From Fennellomyces sp. T-0311 (taxonomy: Eukaryota > Mucoromycota > Mucoromycetes > Mucorales > Lichtheimiaceae): DNA of 64,000 nt. The position numbers were made by a program, and so were the translations under genes. Where the stretch lies: assembly GCA_025266875.1 (NCBI GenBank), contig JALLLT010000005.1:1302001-1366000 (forward strand). The letters are read 5' to 3'. Below the pieces are notes generated by a model. It did not search any database. It was not told the origin of the DNA and saw only the letters and a list, made by a program, of their open reading frames with translations. Shown piece after piece: positions 1-12,175 of the stretch; position 1 is the first letter of the stretch; the number at the start of each line of letters is the position of its first letter.

Positions 1-309
1 TATATTTTGAGTAAGTCCGCGAGAATGCTCCCAGGATCGATGTCAGTAACGTCATAACATCAAGCTTGTTTTTTGCTTCCTGGACGCTTTTCAGTGTATC
101 CGGGACAACGGCACGTATCGTCAAAACTGTCAATCCCCGCATGTGAGACAAAGATTTCATGTTGGTGTCAGGCCCTTCATGCCGCACTAAAAAGCACACA
201 CAGGTACCGAACGAAAATGCCCGGGAAGGTCACAGTTGATACGCGTCGAAAAACATAATATGAAAGGTTGTTCTTTGGGCAGAAAAAGGAAAAGCAGGAT
301 TTCAACCAG

Positions 310-316
310 TATAAAA
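310..316 (+). promoter_or_regulatory. TATA-like box of family A copy 1
   Basis: TATAAAA starts at 310, about 53 nt before the ATG at 363. The same element sits at the equivalent place before copy 2 (13378). The roughly 345 bp upstream of both copies are near-identical, so the gene is duplicated together with its promoter. Confidence 0.4.
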
Positions 317-362
317 AAAAAGCCTTGGAACCGCAACCGTTTGTCTCTTCATTGCAGTTACC

Positions 363-758
363 ATGTCAATTTACATTTTCATCGCTTTCCTCATTTTCGT
401 TGTTGTGCTTTATGCCAACCGTGCTTCCAGAACCGCATCTCCTAGACTCACTCCACTTGCTAAACTTAATACTGTTCCATTGGCCGATTCTTTTCCTTTT
501 CCCTCCCCTTATTGTTCGCCTGAAGTCACTCCTACTCCTCCACCGTCTACCGCTTCCCATATTATACTCCCCCGCATCCGCATCGGCAACCACACTTTGG
601 AGTGGGATTCCGAGCTTGATGTGTGGGAAGAGGAGCAACAGCGCCTCAAAGAAGTGTGGTGGCGTCGCGCTCCCGAGTGGAGAGCGCAAGCTGACGCTGG
701 CGATTGGCGTCGCTTTGTCTTGGCGCGCAATGCGACCCAGCGCTTCTTCGGTAAGTGA
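363..758 (+). CDS. Small single-pass membrane protein, repeated family A copy 1
   Basis: The product is unrecognised. The 131-residue frame opens with a strongly hydrophobic segment (about residues 2-17), then a Ser/Pro/Thr-rich linker, then a conserved acidic/Trp/Arg-rich C-terminal module (IRIGN, TLEWDSELD, RRAPEWRAQA, FVLARNAT). A second full copy lies at 13426-13926 and a truncated inverted copy at 33644-33912. All three share the C-terminal module, so it is the constrained part. The frame ends Gly-Lys-stop encoded by GGTAAGTGA, which is also a near-perfect 5' splice site. A 48-nt intron (751-798, ending TATCAG) would replace the stop with a lysine-rich tail, so the true C-terminus is open. 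The ATG lies 53 nt after a TATA-like box. A type II or signal-anchored topology is inference. Confidence 0.55.
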   Translation: MSIYIFIAFLIFVVVLYANRASRTASPRLTPLAKLNTVPLADSFPFPSPYCSPEVTPTPPPSTASHIILPRIRIGNHTLEWDSELDVWEEEQQRLKEVWWRRAPEWRAQADAGDWRRFVLARNATQRFFGK

Positions 759-831
759 AATGGTTCTTTTCAGGGCTTGTGCTGTATGCTAATATCAGTT
801 ATGCGGAATAGGTTAAACCTTTGTGCACAAA

Positions 832-960
832 AGCAAAAAAAAACAAAAACAAAAAAAAACAAAAACAAAAAAAACAAAAACAAAAAAAACAAAAACAAAA
901 AAAACAAAAACAAAAAAAGTATCAAAACAAAAAAAGTATCAAAACAAAAAAAAATAAAAA
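832..960 (+). repeat. A-rich simple repeat (CAAAAA)n
   Basis: About 130 bp of imperfect CAAAAAA/ACAAAAAC units directly follow family A copy 1. Copy 2 has a similar A-rich stretch at 13998-14140. The region from here to 2133 is AT-rich and I recognise nothing else in it. Confidence 0.8.
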
Positions 961-2133
961 GTAAATGTTTTGCATTCAACTTTTTGATCTTCAAACATTC
1001 ATCCATAATATCACACTTTCAGCTAGTGAAAGCTGTCTTCTGAACTTTATAGAATTTATTCCTAAGATGTTAACGCGTCTTTTTGCTTAAACATGCATCA
1101 CGTTAAAGAAGATTGGAAGAATCCTACATGTAACGTCGCTGCACTATCGGCAAATGAATATCCTGGAAGGTCCATTGGCCATTAGATGACTGAAACTTGA
1201 GCTTGAGAATAATTATATACCTAACGTGCACAAAATCATTTTAGAGAGCAACAAAAAAGGAAACAGTTTGACTTCTGAAGTTATCCCAACCGAGCTATTC
1301 AGGAAGCACAGCCATATGGTCAAACTACACATTCTAAGAACCATATGCACCAAGTGGGATTATCACAGCAGAATATACTGCTGGAGCTTTTCTCAAAAAC
1401 TGGTAAGAAGACTTTTGCGCCGATATCGAAGTCAGTAGAAGCAAGCCATGGTTACGATGAACTACCGAAGTGCAGTTTCGGTCTTGATATGAATTTGTAT
1501 GAAATAGAAAACAGCGAATTTCAATAAAAACTGACTACTTGACTTTTTTACTGACAGGTCATTTTCACATCTGTAATAACTAGAGCTATATCATACAACT
1601 ATTTATTGCTTTTCGTGATAAACTTATAGAAGGTATACAAGAGTACGTTATAACTTTTAAACTAGAGCTTTCAGGCACTTAATTGATGAGATATCAGAAC
1701 TTCAAAGAGATTGAATGCATCTTTTTTGCCGAAGTGAATCAACAGTACAAAGAATTAAAAGAGACTTATAAAAGTACCTTTGAAGTTTCGTATATGCTTT
1801 ATTGAATGCAACGCTCTATACTTTTATATCTTTTTGTGTATTGAATCAGCGATGGCAATTTAGATAGTGTTTCGTCTTCAGAATTGCCTGAATGGATAGA
1901 GGACGTAGAGGATCCTTCCCTTTGTTTTGATCATGCGGTTCTGAGGATATCTTTGGCCGCATTGCTATGTTGGAGTCAATTCCATGTCCTGTTGAGTTTA
2001 TACCATTTGTTCATACGGTGTAATCCTTAATCCGTGTAGACAAGTTACTATAACTACACTTTGTGATTATGTTGAACCGATATGTATTACCCGATAGATC
2101 TTCTATTATTATCTTCTGTGGTCGTTTCACCAC

Positions 2134-3437
2134 AGAATGCAACCTCGCTAATATGGAGCACATGAAAAAATTCGCCTCGGGTGTGGCATAATATAAAATG
2201 GATTTATCGTCAAATGATTGGCAGCGTTATTTGCGTAAAAAAAGCACGGGAGAATGGGTGCGCATATTATATTATGTCCTCAGTGACCCTTTTTTATTTG
2301 ACACTCATGAGCATTGCATATCGTCGCGTGTTCTGTTGAAGTCGTGTTGCCGTGGAAGATACTAAGGGAACAAGTGACCTTGTTTCTTGGCATGGCGAAT
2401 GCATTAAGCACACTGGGCTTCCCGGTTCTAGAAAATGGAGCTTCATGCCCGAAATCTGGATATCACATGTGCTCATCAGGATAAGGTATCGTTTGCTTTA
2501 ATTTTTGATTCGAGACTTTATAGACTGGCAGTTACATGACGACATGCCGAGTCGAGACCTGGAATGGGTCGCGATGATCTCATGGACGTTTCAAAAAAAG
2601 AATGGCCGGCGTATATGAAAAAAAAATATGTATAATAGAGACAATGTACTGGTGTCGAATATTGGGAGAGGATTCCTCCTGGGGCATGGGCCCTTCGCGC
2701 CAAGCCAAAAAAAAAAGTGTCGAATACTGAGCCAACCCAATACGGTTTTTGACAATGTACCTGAAGATTAATTCTCCTTTTGTATGAAAAAGAATAGTCT
2801 GACCATTTTAACTAACGCTCATTGCGTTTCTGCGATATTATGTCTACGTACGAAAACGTATCTCAATTAATGCCTCAATACACCACAGGGGTGACAATCA
2901 ACAATTATCTTGGCCAATTGTTTATTTATGCATGCCGTCTTCACATGAAGCTGTACCACGTACCTGCTCTAGATTTTTTAGTGAGGCAGATTCAGTCAAT
3001 TTGATGTTCTGGAAAAAGTTTTAGTTTCTTCATGATGGGGTACGCTTTACTATCGGGTCGCTACGGATTTCAGGATTTCTACGGCTGAGCTACTCCAGTT
3101 TCATATGGTGGGTCAAACGCGTTGAAAGGTCAACAGACTGTAAGCGAGTTCCAGTAGTATTTCCTGTCTACCCTTTTTCCTATAAATAAAAAGAGATCGG
3201 CAGGAGCATCGTCTCTTTTACACCCCAACAGCGTACCACATGACTTTCGACATCGTCGTAAAAGGAAGTTTTTAACCTCTTTCTTCTTTACTAACTCCAA
3301 ATGGTAATTCAGTATTTGGATACCCACACTTCTGGGTGCGTCGGTACTGCATAACGATCAGCGGGATTACAGGTGGGATAAAGTCTGTAATGGGACACAC
3401 CGTAACAGGTGATTTAAACCGGACATGGGAAGTTTTT
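2134..3437 (+). repeat. Repeat family B, copy 1 (non-coding, about 1.3 kb)
   Basis: This segment begins AGAATGCAACCTCGC and ends GGACATGGGAAGTTTTT. It matches 20627-21876 in the same orientation over its whole length, with scattered substitutions and small indels. The edges are abrupt in both copies. I see no long conserved reading frame and no clear terminal inverted repeats, so it may be a non-autonomous element or an internal piece of one. A 65-bp net insertion is present only in this copy (see 2652-2729). Confidence 0.8.
2652..2729 (+). mobile_element. Short retroposed insertion with A tail and target-site duplication
   Basis: Relative to the other family B copy, this copy carries an extra 42-nt GC-rich body (2665-2706) followed by ten A residues (2707-2716). 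It is flanked by 13-nt direct repeats, GTGTCGAATATTG and GTGTCGAATACTG. The second B copy has a single, slightly diverged version of the target (GTGTTGAATATTG). Body, A tail and duplication are the hallmarks of LINE-type reverse transcription of a small RNA. I do not recognise the source RNA. Confidence 0.6.
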
Positions 3438-3439
3438 CG

Positions 3440-5720
3440 ACCAAGGATGGGTAGTTACACAGACCAAGGGTGGGTCGTTCTTTCAACTAAAGGTGAGCGG
3501 TTTTTCGAGACAAGAGGTATCTAAAGCACAGAAGTAATTCGTAACAAAGAGGCCTTAATTTTAATGGCTACGTATGCTTTTGCATCTGTTTTACTCCATA
3601 TATGTCTTACGTATGCGTATCTTTTATTTGTTATCTTTCTTTGCACTTTTTCTACTGATACAAATAGCACATGCTTTAAATGACAATGTTTGCCTTAAAC
3701 TACATGGGTGTTTTGTGTGCATCCATGCGTAAGTGTGTGCATTGTACTCTAATCCGCCCCTATTTGCCCATTCCATGTGATATATCTTGTTTGTGCTAAT
3801 ACTATTGTATGCGTCAGTACCAATGTACGCCAACGCCAAGGGTTTGTTTGCGCCATTCTCCTTGCTTGCGCGGATAATGTATCGGTGGGATGTATGTGCC
3901 GATATGGTGCAACCGATCTTAAACCGACAAAATTTCAAATTGTAACAAACTTTCGATTTGAAATCCCGCATCTATATATGGTTAGACTATTCATCGTGGC
4001 CGCTCCTGAGGTGAAATATATATTGCTTCTGTAATTTTTCCAAGAACTAATCATGCTCAGGACCAACTATTGTTCGTTCTACATAGAACTTAATGTATGC
4101 CCAAGCCTTCGACACAAAGCACCAAATCATTAGCAATAGGAATGAATCTAGGGTTTGATGGCAGGTGGCGTTATAGCGACTTAAAAGGAACAATTATACT
4201 GCATGCGGGCTCCTCTTTTTGCTATTCCCCAGAAACGCGTTATGGAATTCATTTCATAATTAATTTTTGGGATAGAGTTTAAACTTATGATGAGATTTTA
4301 CCACTAGTTTCAGAAGAGCAGACTTTTGAGCTTTGAAGTCAGGCCCATCAGCCTTTTCTCTTTACCATAGTGACAGTGAATGGAAAATGAAAAGCAGATG
4401 TATCATTGGGCTATCCAGAGATTTTGTGTAACGTATCTACCATTTTTGTTACACAAATGGCAGCGCTGCGTTTGAATTGTAACATTTTAACCCTTTCCCC
4501 TGCCAAAAGTCCCCTCAAGTCACCAACTTCAAGTGCTAACTACTTCTTTACATCGACAGTTATCCAAAATGTAAGCCATAACTTTTCATCTATACATGAT
4601 AATACATCAAAGTTATCGCTTAGTTTTTCTAAACTTTTATTTTTGATAGACTAGATACACTTTAAAAATTTTGTCGGTTTAAGATCAGTTGCACCATATG
4701 TGTCTTATATATGTTGTTGCCCAAGTATGTACCAGTTCAATTGTATATCGATGCTCATGTGCGTGATGTCAATAATGTGTTTCGATGTCGGGTATATATC
4801 AATATGCATCTTGTATGTTCAAATGTCAGCGAGTACAGCAATGCGTGTTGATGATGTGTGCCAATGTCGTTCTATGTAGCGATGTACATGTGTGTCTTGT
4901 GTATGTCAGTGAGTATCATGCCAACAAATGTCTTGTATGCGCCAACGTCGGTTTTTCATGTGCGTGATCGCGCAACTTGATGTGCCACTTTGCTGCCATA
5001 AGAATGTTCGCTGATTCCTATTATTTCGGTGAGTGTGATGTGCGTGATCCTTTGTGCCGGTACCGCACCAGCATCTTCATTACTGTATGCACTTGAAAGT
5101 AGCTGCATGTTGGTGAGACCAGTGATGTTTCCCAATGTCTTCACCATGCTCTTTGAGTTTGTTGCTCCCGGAAAGAATATGAGTAGCAGACGCCTACCAC
5201 CTAATCGATAGCAACACCGTAAACTGTTTGACTACTCAACGAATCTTCGGAGACTACTTCGTTTCATTCGGTGTTCTCTACGCCATAATACAAATATGAA
5301 CACCTTTTGATCTTCGATGACTATTGATTGATCGCTTACCTGATATCCGGCGGTAAAAGTACCCAGCGTCGACCATACGCTCAAGAAACCTCAGTGCTGT
5401 ACTTGACAGTGTACGCATGGTCGACGCTGATCTGCTGGACATAAGCTCAGCCTGCTTGTCGCTTACGAGAGACGCTCACCACGTGCAAGAAACACGGCTG
5501 CGAAAGGACATAAAAATGCAAAGTACTTGACACTGATCACAGTACCCGTATGCGGTGGGTATGGCAGCTGTTCGTCTATTTGAACTCTCCTTGGACATAA
5601 AGGTGAGTCCTTGGGTACAAAAAATTGGGGGTATCAAAGCTGATGGTATGTAAAAAAGGTATACGGGAAGGTGTATAATCTATGGCCAAATGTATAAGAG
5701 AAAGAGCGAGTGTTTTGTAG
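3440..5720. other. AT-rich region without recognisable genes
   Basis: I found no supported gene here. The stretch 4740-5130 consists of degenerate TG-rich motifs (variants of GATGTGTGCCAATGTCG and ATGTGCGTGAT) that recur irregularly and look like a decayed minisatellite. Similar TGTGTGC-rich sequence occurs at 3690-3860. Confidence 0.4.
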
Positions 5721-5886
5721 AGTTATAGACTTTTTTGAGAGTGTTTTGTGGATTTATTGATTTTTTTTGAAAGTGTTTTTGGAGTTATATATGTATATTT
5801 TTTTGAGGGTTTTTTTGGAGTTATACGTTTTTTTTCATCGTTATCATACTTTTCTGGCGTCGGGGAAGGGGGAAAAAGAGTAAGCC

Positions 5887-6659
5887 CTAAGGCAGCAGCA
5901 CAGGCCACGGCTGGTCAACCACCATGTGCTCCGGACCGAGTGGGGGAGCACGCACCATGCGGGTGTCTTCGTCGAGGCTCGCGTCCGGAATCTCAATATC
6001 CTCGTCGAGGAGGCAGAGAAAAGCGAGCCGCTCGATGATGCTGCGCATCACGTCGTCGTCGTCGTCGCCACTGGTGGTAGTGGTGGTGGTGGCAGGGGAG
6101 GAGGAGGAGGAGGAGGAGGAGGAGGAGGAGACACAAGCAACGTCAACCTCATCGTCAACACAAAGCAAACCAAATCGTTCGACGAGCTCCTCAACTACAC
6201 CGTCGTCGCCATGGTCACCACCATCGTTGCTTACAAGCACCGCAGCAAGCACAGGCACAGATACAACTTCTTGGTTGTGCTCACCCTCCACAACACTGTC
6301 ATCGTCATGATGACCGCCTAGTTTGATTGAACAAAGTCAATACAATACGCTTCGTTTCATTTTGATTCCTGAGTATGCTTACCGAAAGGTGGCAAAGGGA
6401 CGGTTGGGGGAGGCGTCAAAGTGATGGTGAGGACAGGAGGCAGGGCAGTTGTGGGGACACGCGACAAAGGAATGGGTGGGAGTGGGCGGTATTCGTCGTA
6501 AATGCGACGGCGAGGGAGGAAAGGAACAACAAAGAGGAGAAGAATGAGGAAGTCGCGAAGATCGGCGGGGAGGAGGAGAAGGCACAGAACCAAAGCAGCG
6601 AGAATAAGAGTGGCAATAGTAGCAGCAGCAGCAGAAACAGGGCGCGTGGAATCGGACAT
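5887..6659 (-). CDS. Two-exon membrane-anchored acidic/serine-rich protein, unrecognised
   Basis: The model is 235 residues. Exon 1 is 6659-6383, the intron is 6382-6318 (GTAAGC...CTAG), and exon 2 is 6317-5887; the phases agree and the length is a multiple of three. The N-terminus has Ala/Leu-rich and Leu/Val-rich hydrophobic stretches (about residues 8-50, one hairpin or two membrane segments) followed by basic RRR and a Pro-rich segment. Exon 2 is acidic and contains a run of 11 serines, then six threonines and five aspartates. These come from a GGA/GTC-type trinucleotide repeat in the DNA. No domain is recognised. It is the only intact-looking, non-repeated gene inside the repeat island. 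Codon and frame continuity across the intron support a real gene. Confidence 0.6.
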
Positions 6660-7935
6660 GGTCAACGATAAGTAAAGAAGAGAAGAAAAAGGCAGAAAAG
6701 GAGCGCTGTGGTTTTGTTAATTTCTCGGCGGCAGATCAATTTTTCTGTTCATATGTTCATGCTGGGAAACCACAGCACCGAGGGTCAAAGGAAAAGAGCG
6801 CGTCGCCAGAAGTGTAGCGCGAACCGCAACTTCTGATCTGAAACAAATTGATATGCACAGACATTCCCCCTTGAGCCCTTGGACACACATCGACAACGCA
6901 TATCAATCTTTGGCAAGAGTAGTTTTCTCCCCAAAAATAAGCAGTAGAAATATGTAGGTAATCATGCAACTACAAAAATACACTTCATTTCAGAACGAAC
7001 ACTCGCGCCATTGCACCTTGCAATTCGAAATGCCAATGGTGAATGAGCTTACGGCAAATTTTCATTTTTCGTGATAATTATATTTTACTTGAAGGTTCAA
7101 GACCTCCAATAGCTCCGAGCTAATCAAACAGATTGTGCTGCCATAGATGGATTTCGAGCTTACTACGATCTTCACTGTGAAACCTTTAAAGTACAGTGAC
7201 CATATATGGAAGATAGTTCCGACAAACTGGATTAATGTATGACATAGTTTCATAGTATGCGTTGAAAGCCTATTTGGGCAATGGCAATTCGTTTAAGTGG
7301 GTGTCAGTGAAATTAAAGTGCATAATTAAATATTATTCACTCGTCCCTGCTAAATGCTTGAAACGACTGCAAATGAGACACGAGAACGTTACCGTGGACT
7401 CAGGCACAGGGAACAAAGCTCGCCTTAATGAATATATCGGCAACCGCCGAATCATAGAGAGATATCGCAGTGCTTATCGTAGCTACATTAGGAATTAGTC
7501 GTTCTTGAAACGCTCACGAATTATACCGACAGTGTACTTGTCATACTAGGGAGGCATATCTGGCGCAGGAAGCTGAAAACTACCCGGTGATTTGATATGT
7601 TGATAAGCAATTCCAAGTTACCTCCTTGACATGAACCTGTTGCTCTCCACCATCACTTTTTTTTGCCGCTCAATCAATCGCAACATGTGGTAATACTCAT
7701 ATACTTCAAACATACAATGGGAAAATGTCTCTAGAAAAGGTTCTAATCTTCAAAAGTAATCATCAAAGACTCTAAGGCCTACCAATTGTATTGAAACTTT
7801 TGCACAAAAAAAATTAGAAAGGTGCGTAGATCAAATCGGAAAATTTGTTTATAGCTTTCACGCGAGATCATGAATGGGATAGTCTATATTTATCTATCGA
7901 GCAATTTATAAGCTGACCAATAAATTTATAGTAGG
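6660..7935. other. Intergenic, no supported gene
   Basis: Only short frames occur here and none resembles a known family. The sequence is AT-rich and probably made of old repeat remnants. Confidence 0.4.
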
Positions 7936-7939
7936 GTAT

Positions 7940-8644
7940 CTAGTGGGGAATATGCGCTGGACGGCACGGTCAAAGTAGAATATCACTGGAAACATGAAAA
8001 CCATGATCCTACCGAAATCAGCGAGGCTGTCCGTTCTAAATTTCCTCCTACAACTCTTCAATGGATTCAAAATCATGTTGACAACCATCTGGACTAGGAA
8101 AAAACACAAGAACATTTGCGATTGACGGAGAAGGAACTTCAAGCAGTAAGTATAGTTTAACATCCTTATCTAACGCCAACATATGCGTCTAGCTTGAATA
8201 TGGTGCAGGTTCTTTGCCAGAAGCTTTACGTATCAAGGCATCATGTCAACCATATCATTGTCAACATGCAGTCAAAGTTTGCAAGAAGACACCCAATCTA
8301 TAAAGATAGCGTACTCAGCTGGTTTCTTGAATTGAACGAATAAGGGTATCAAACGTTGCATCATACCATGGACTCTACATTTGTTCTATCATAGGTATCG
8401 CCACTCCAAGCGAAGGTAAGTCAATTGTAGAGTGTATCTCGTCAAACTTATGTTTTTTTATTTACTTCAAGAATCAAATGAGATATACATTGATGCCACG
8501 CACAAGGCCTGTAAATCAATCATCAATTGCCCGGATGACCGGTATCTTTTCTCGATTGTCACCAAGAATGCTGTTACTGGTCACGGGTATCCGCTTGCTT
8601 TCACGATCACAGACAAGGAAGACAACAAAAACCTGCAGCTATAG
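7940..8644 (+). pseudogene. MULE-type transposase fragment, family C copy 1
   Basis: The translated plus strand shows a helical segment (DPTEISEAVRSKF), then a core containing EIYIDATHKACKS and YLFSIVTKNAVTGHGYP. This matches the first catalytic Asp and flanking strands of fungal Mutator-like (MULE) DDE transposases. An in-frame TAG interrupts the frame at about 8095 and the 5' end is lost at about 7940, where homology with copy 2 stops. The inverted second copy is at 25620-26425. It converges on the PD-(D/E)XK-like gene on the opposite strand, an arrangement kept in copy 2. Confidence 0.65.
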
Positions 8645-8772
8645 CTTCGATGAATCCGTGATATATTGCATTTTACACCAAAAACAGTAATGATCGATTG
8701 TATTTCGATTGGCCCAGTGGTAAATAGGACGATTCCAAGGGAACACGGTCTTTACAAAAAATATGTATTTTA

Positions 8773-10242
8773 TTAAGGCTTTGACAATGCATCGTCCACC
8801 TTTTGTAGCTTTTCGCGTATTTTTCCATGGAGTTCGCCCTCCTTTATACCTGCCTTTATGGCGTCGAACTTCGAAGCATTATGTTCCACGAGTATCTGAA
8901 AATCGATGAATCAGTGATGATAATCTTTAGAATAAAAGCAAATGTTACCTGTAATCGCAGCATGGCACTGAAAAATGTACTAAAATCTTGGCCAACTTTG
9001 TTGATGTCAGTGAAGCGTGGAATAAATAACGAGTCGTGGTGATAGTGGATTATTAGGCGGGTGCGCTCGCCCGTCTTGTCCATATAGTATACGAGTCTTG
9101 AGCCGTATACTTTGCACGTAAATCCGTGCCAAACCATACTCAAATTTTCCAGGTACACATGGAATTCTTCTGGGATCTGCTGTGCATCGGCCAGCAAGCA
9201 CATCTCTCGTAGCTTTCGGCATTTTTGTCGATCGAACATCACGCTGTTATGTGATGCGCTGGCTGGTTTTTCCTCTCCGATCGAAAGGCCCCGTTTCTCA
9301 CTCCGTAAGATGAAATCCACTTGGCTGTATCCGTGCGAAAGATTTTGATGTAATTTTAGCTTGCCTTCAGACCTATACTTCCGTTAAATATATGCTTTCA
9401 TCCGAATTTGTTCATAGCATACCTGATAACTTCACGATCTTTGCTATAGAGGAATGCTGTGTCGCACATCTTCCCCAATACATGAATTCGCAACCAGTCT
9501 TCCAACCTATCGGCGTCGTTGAGTTTTCCGGTACGATGAAGCTGTAGCCTACCGAGCATGTTAACACATTATTTAGTCAAGAGCTTTTTCACGTACATAT
9601 TGTCAATCACACTGCGTATATAGCATACGCAGCGTACCTTTTTACCACGAGTAAAAAAGGTATCGCAAAGATAGCTCTGCAGCATTTGTAGTATGACGCA
9701 TTTTTGGAGATCTCTCAGAGCAGTGTACTCCTCTACTGGTATCCAAATAGATAACCTGGCGTTCTTGATATATTCCTGTACGGCTTTCCAATGCTGGCGA
9801 TCGGTTGATTTCGGCGGTTTTACATACAGTTTGACACTTACAAAAATTTGAAAATCGTCTGAATACTTTTTGTGTGTGACTGTACAGAAAGTTATTTCTT
9901 CTTTGTGTATTCCTAATAGTATACATAATTATGAGATTGTTAGTATTAACGATAGGATCAAAAATGCGTATTAATATCATTACTGTTCAAAGCTGTTTCA
10001 AGGCGAAAGCGTTTAGTTGCAGACGCAGAAATGTTGTTATTTTCGAACAGATCATCGTTGTGTCCATTAAAAAGTTGAACATTGTGAGAACGATGTATAA
10101 CCTGCTCTTTGTTGGTGATATGAGGCTCGTCCAACTGTTCCACGTCTTCAACAGCTCGTTTATTATGCTTTTGGTCCATCGAGTCTTTTTTGGAACGTTG
10201 CTGTCACCTGTTCATCATATTGCAATAAAAGAAAGCGCATAA
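8773..10242 (-). pseudogene. PD-(D/E)XK-like protein gene, family C copy 1 (probably decayed)
   Basis: This is a multi-exon gene on the minus strand ending at 8773. The best exon (about 9320-8910) encodes SQVDFILRSEKRG, then IGEEKPASAS, then a conserved region with GSRLVYY and IIHYHHDSL. The spacing V-D-x(n)-G-E-x-K fits the Asp...Glu-x-Lys signature of restriction-endonuclease-like folds; this is inference from motif only. Splicing of GTATGC...GTATAG joins RLEDWLRIHVLGKM to that exon in frame. The exon at about 9960-9645 reads through in this copy but carries stops in copy 2. The 5' end is unclear; a polar stretch (10179-9960) may be its N-terminal region. Confidence 0.5.
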
Positions 10243-10559
10243 TTACGTACAGTCGAAAGCGAATTTATGGAGAATGCCAAAAACGTGCTTTAGTACGTAA
10301 ATACTGCGCAATCCACGTTTTTGAAATGTCCCAAAACTTATTAATACGTGCACATGTGGTATAAGTATATATAAGCGTTGCAAATAGCAAAATGAATCCG
10401 ATATACGTAGTATACCAGTCATCATAGAGAGCCATGCTTAAAAAGAAAATTTTCATTCGTTAACTGGACCAGTAATTGGAAAATAGTATTATGTTCATGC
10501 TCGCAATTTATTAAACCTACAGCCAACACGATCCTTCTACTAGCAATAAGATGATGATA

Positions 10560-11756
10560 CTTTTACTGCGTATTCACGTTCACAATTTTAATTGTCTTCT
10601 TTTCTAAACCTTCCGAAAGTGCATTAAGGTAACTCGCAGTTATGCCATTTGCGCTCGGATTCTTGAGGAATGGCCCTTCGTAGTCGATGCCAATTACAGC
10701 AAGACTATCGAAACGATACCAAAAGCGCCCTTCCTTATCTCCTCGCTGCTCACGTACAAACTTTTTTTCCAAGGAAAGCCTGCTACTTCTGAACCAGATA
10801 CTTCTGCTATTTGAATGCAAAAGAAGTTAATACCGTATCCTTTGAAAAAAGAGAAACTTACCAAGCAGCTTCCTCATACCGTTTGCAATTTCATGCTTCT
10901 GGGTAGTAGTTGATCTTTTAAGAGCTGGCCCTGTCGTTTCTACAGAATATGGCAATTGCCTTTCTGATAAGCAAAACGTATCGGGTGATGCATATATAAT
11001 TAGATGCTACGTTGAATACAAACCTCCTTCGTCATCTATAGCATTCAATATAATAGTTAACTAATCATTCCAAATAGTATTGAGTATTGTAACACTTTAC
11101 CTTGACAATATTTATCAAAATCATATCCACCCTTCATCCTCTGAAGTGCGTTTGTTGCCGTATCTAAATCACAATCAATTAGTCATGGGCGTTGGATAAC
11201 AAAAGACACATACTTCCGTTAGTTATGGCTCTTGTCAGTTTGCCATGATCTTCAGGAAACTTGGAAGAGAACACGATTGCAGCACCCATCCCAATTGAGC
11301 ATGCATTTGAGACATAAGAGCCTTTAGCTTGCGTCTGTACGTTCTCGCCACAGCTTTACGAGCATTGGTGCCTACTACAGGTTCCATCTTCGCACGATCC
11401 AACTCTTCTGCTTTCTCCTCAAGCCTTTTTCCTTGTTCGTTATTGAGGCTACGATACCCTGCCTGCATATCACTGTTGCTGAAAGTGGTATTCGCGTTCC
11501 TGTTTACGCCTGGAATCGTAGCTGCCCACTCTATCAAGCTAGGTTATATTTAGCTATTGTCTTTTGCTGTTACAGTACCTTCTTTTTCAGCATTGCTACC
11601 CTTGTACAGGAAGTGCCAGTATGCATTCCACTGGCCCACTGAACGCGACCCTTGCAGACGAAAAATGCGTTGTGGTGGGACAGCCGGTGGCTCAGTGCCG
11701 TCAGCAATAGTTGTCTTTTGAATCTGAGGTTGTTGCTGGGGTGCAGGCGTGTTCAT
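10560..11756 (-). pseudogene. Degenerate multi-exon gene with HMG-box-like N-terminus
   Basis: The ATG at 11756 starts a Gln/Pro-rich leader, then WNAYWHFLYKGSNAEKE. A plausible intron joins this to WAATIPGVNRNAN and YRSLNNEQGKRLEEKAEELD, a pattern like a divergent HMG box. Downstream segments (SSKFPEDHGKLTRAITN, GGYDFDKYCQ, IGIDYEGPFLKNPS, ending at 10563) follow on separate exon-like pieces. The frame changes near 11290 and again inside the last exon near 10760, so at least two frame lesions or missed introns are present. I cannot name the family; the length and pattern suggest a transposon-associated or expanded Mucorales family. Confidence 0.4.
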
Positions 11757-12175
11757 GATTCCGAGATGTTGAAATGAAATGAGGTTAAGAAAAAATTATA
11801 GGGGTGGCACTGGGCCAGCCCTGCGAAACGCTGCGAAGTATTGAAAGCCAACGCTTCGCAGTGGTGAAATTGACGGCCTGGGGTGGCCTGGGGTGAGGAA
11901 GCTGTGTTTCAAACCGTGCTGCGTGGGCTGCTCATTGGCTTGGGAGAGACATTGCTTTGAACAAATTGTTGTATTGCGTATAAATTAGAAACCTGCGCGT
12001 AATATTCTGGAAACGGCATACGCGGATATAAACTACTGCTTTTAAAAAACCAGATTGCTTGCGTTGTATTTCTTTTTGTTCATATCGCATTTGTGCTTGG
12101 CCACCCAAAGGACGCGCCTACATAATACATCCGACATATGGGGCAATTCTTGATATCGCGTCGAGCTTGGAAACG

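Larger units (their letters stand above)
1..1060 (+). repeat. Repeat family A, unit 1 (promoter, gene and A-rich tail)
   Basis: Bases 1-830 align in direct orientation with 13081-14010, covering about 345 bp of upstream sequence, the small gene and its 3' intron-like sequence. The homology reaches the window edge, so the true left end is not visible. The unit ends in an A-rich simple repeat. Confidence 0.75.

Noticed and set aside
777..1043. Lys/Asn-rich frame after family A copy 1
   Set aside because: It comes from the A-rich simple repeat and is not called as a separate gene. It is only considered as a possible spliced tail of the small gene.
5924..6310. Plus-strand Ser/Thr-rich and Glu-rich frames
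   Set aside because: They are shadows of the minus-strand gene at 5887-6659 across its trinucleotide repeat.
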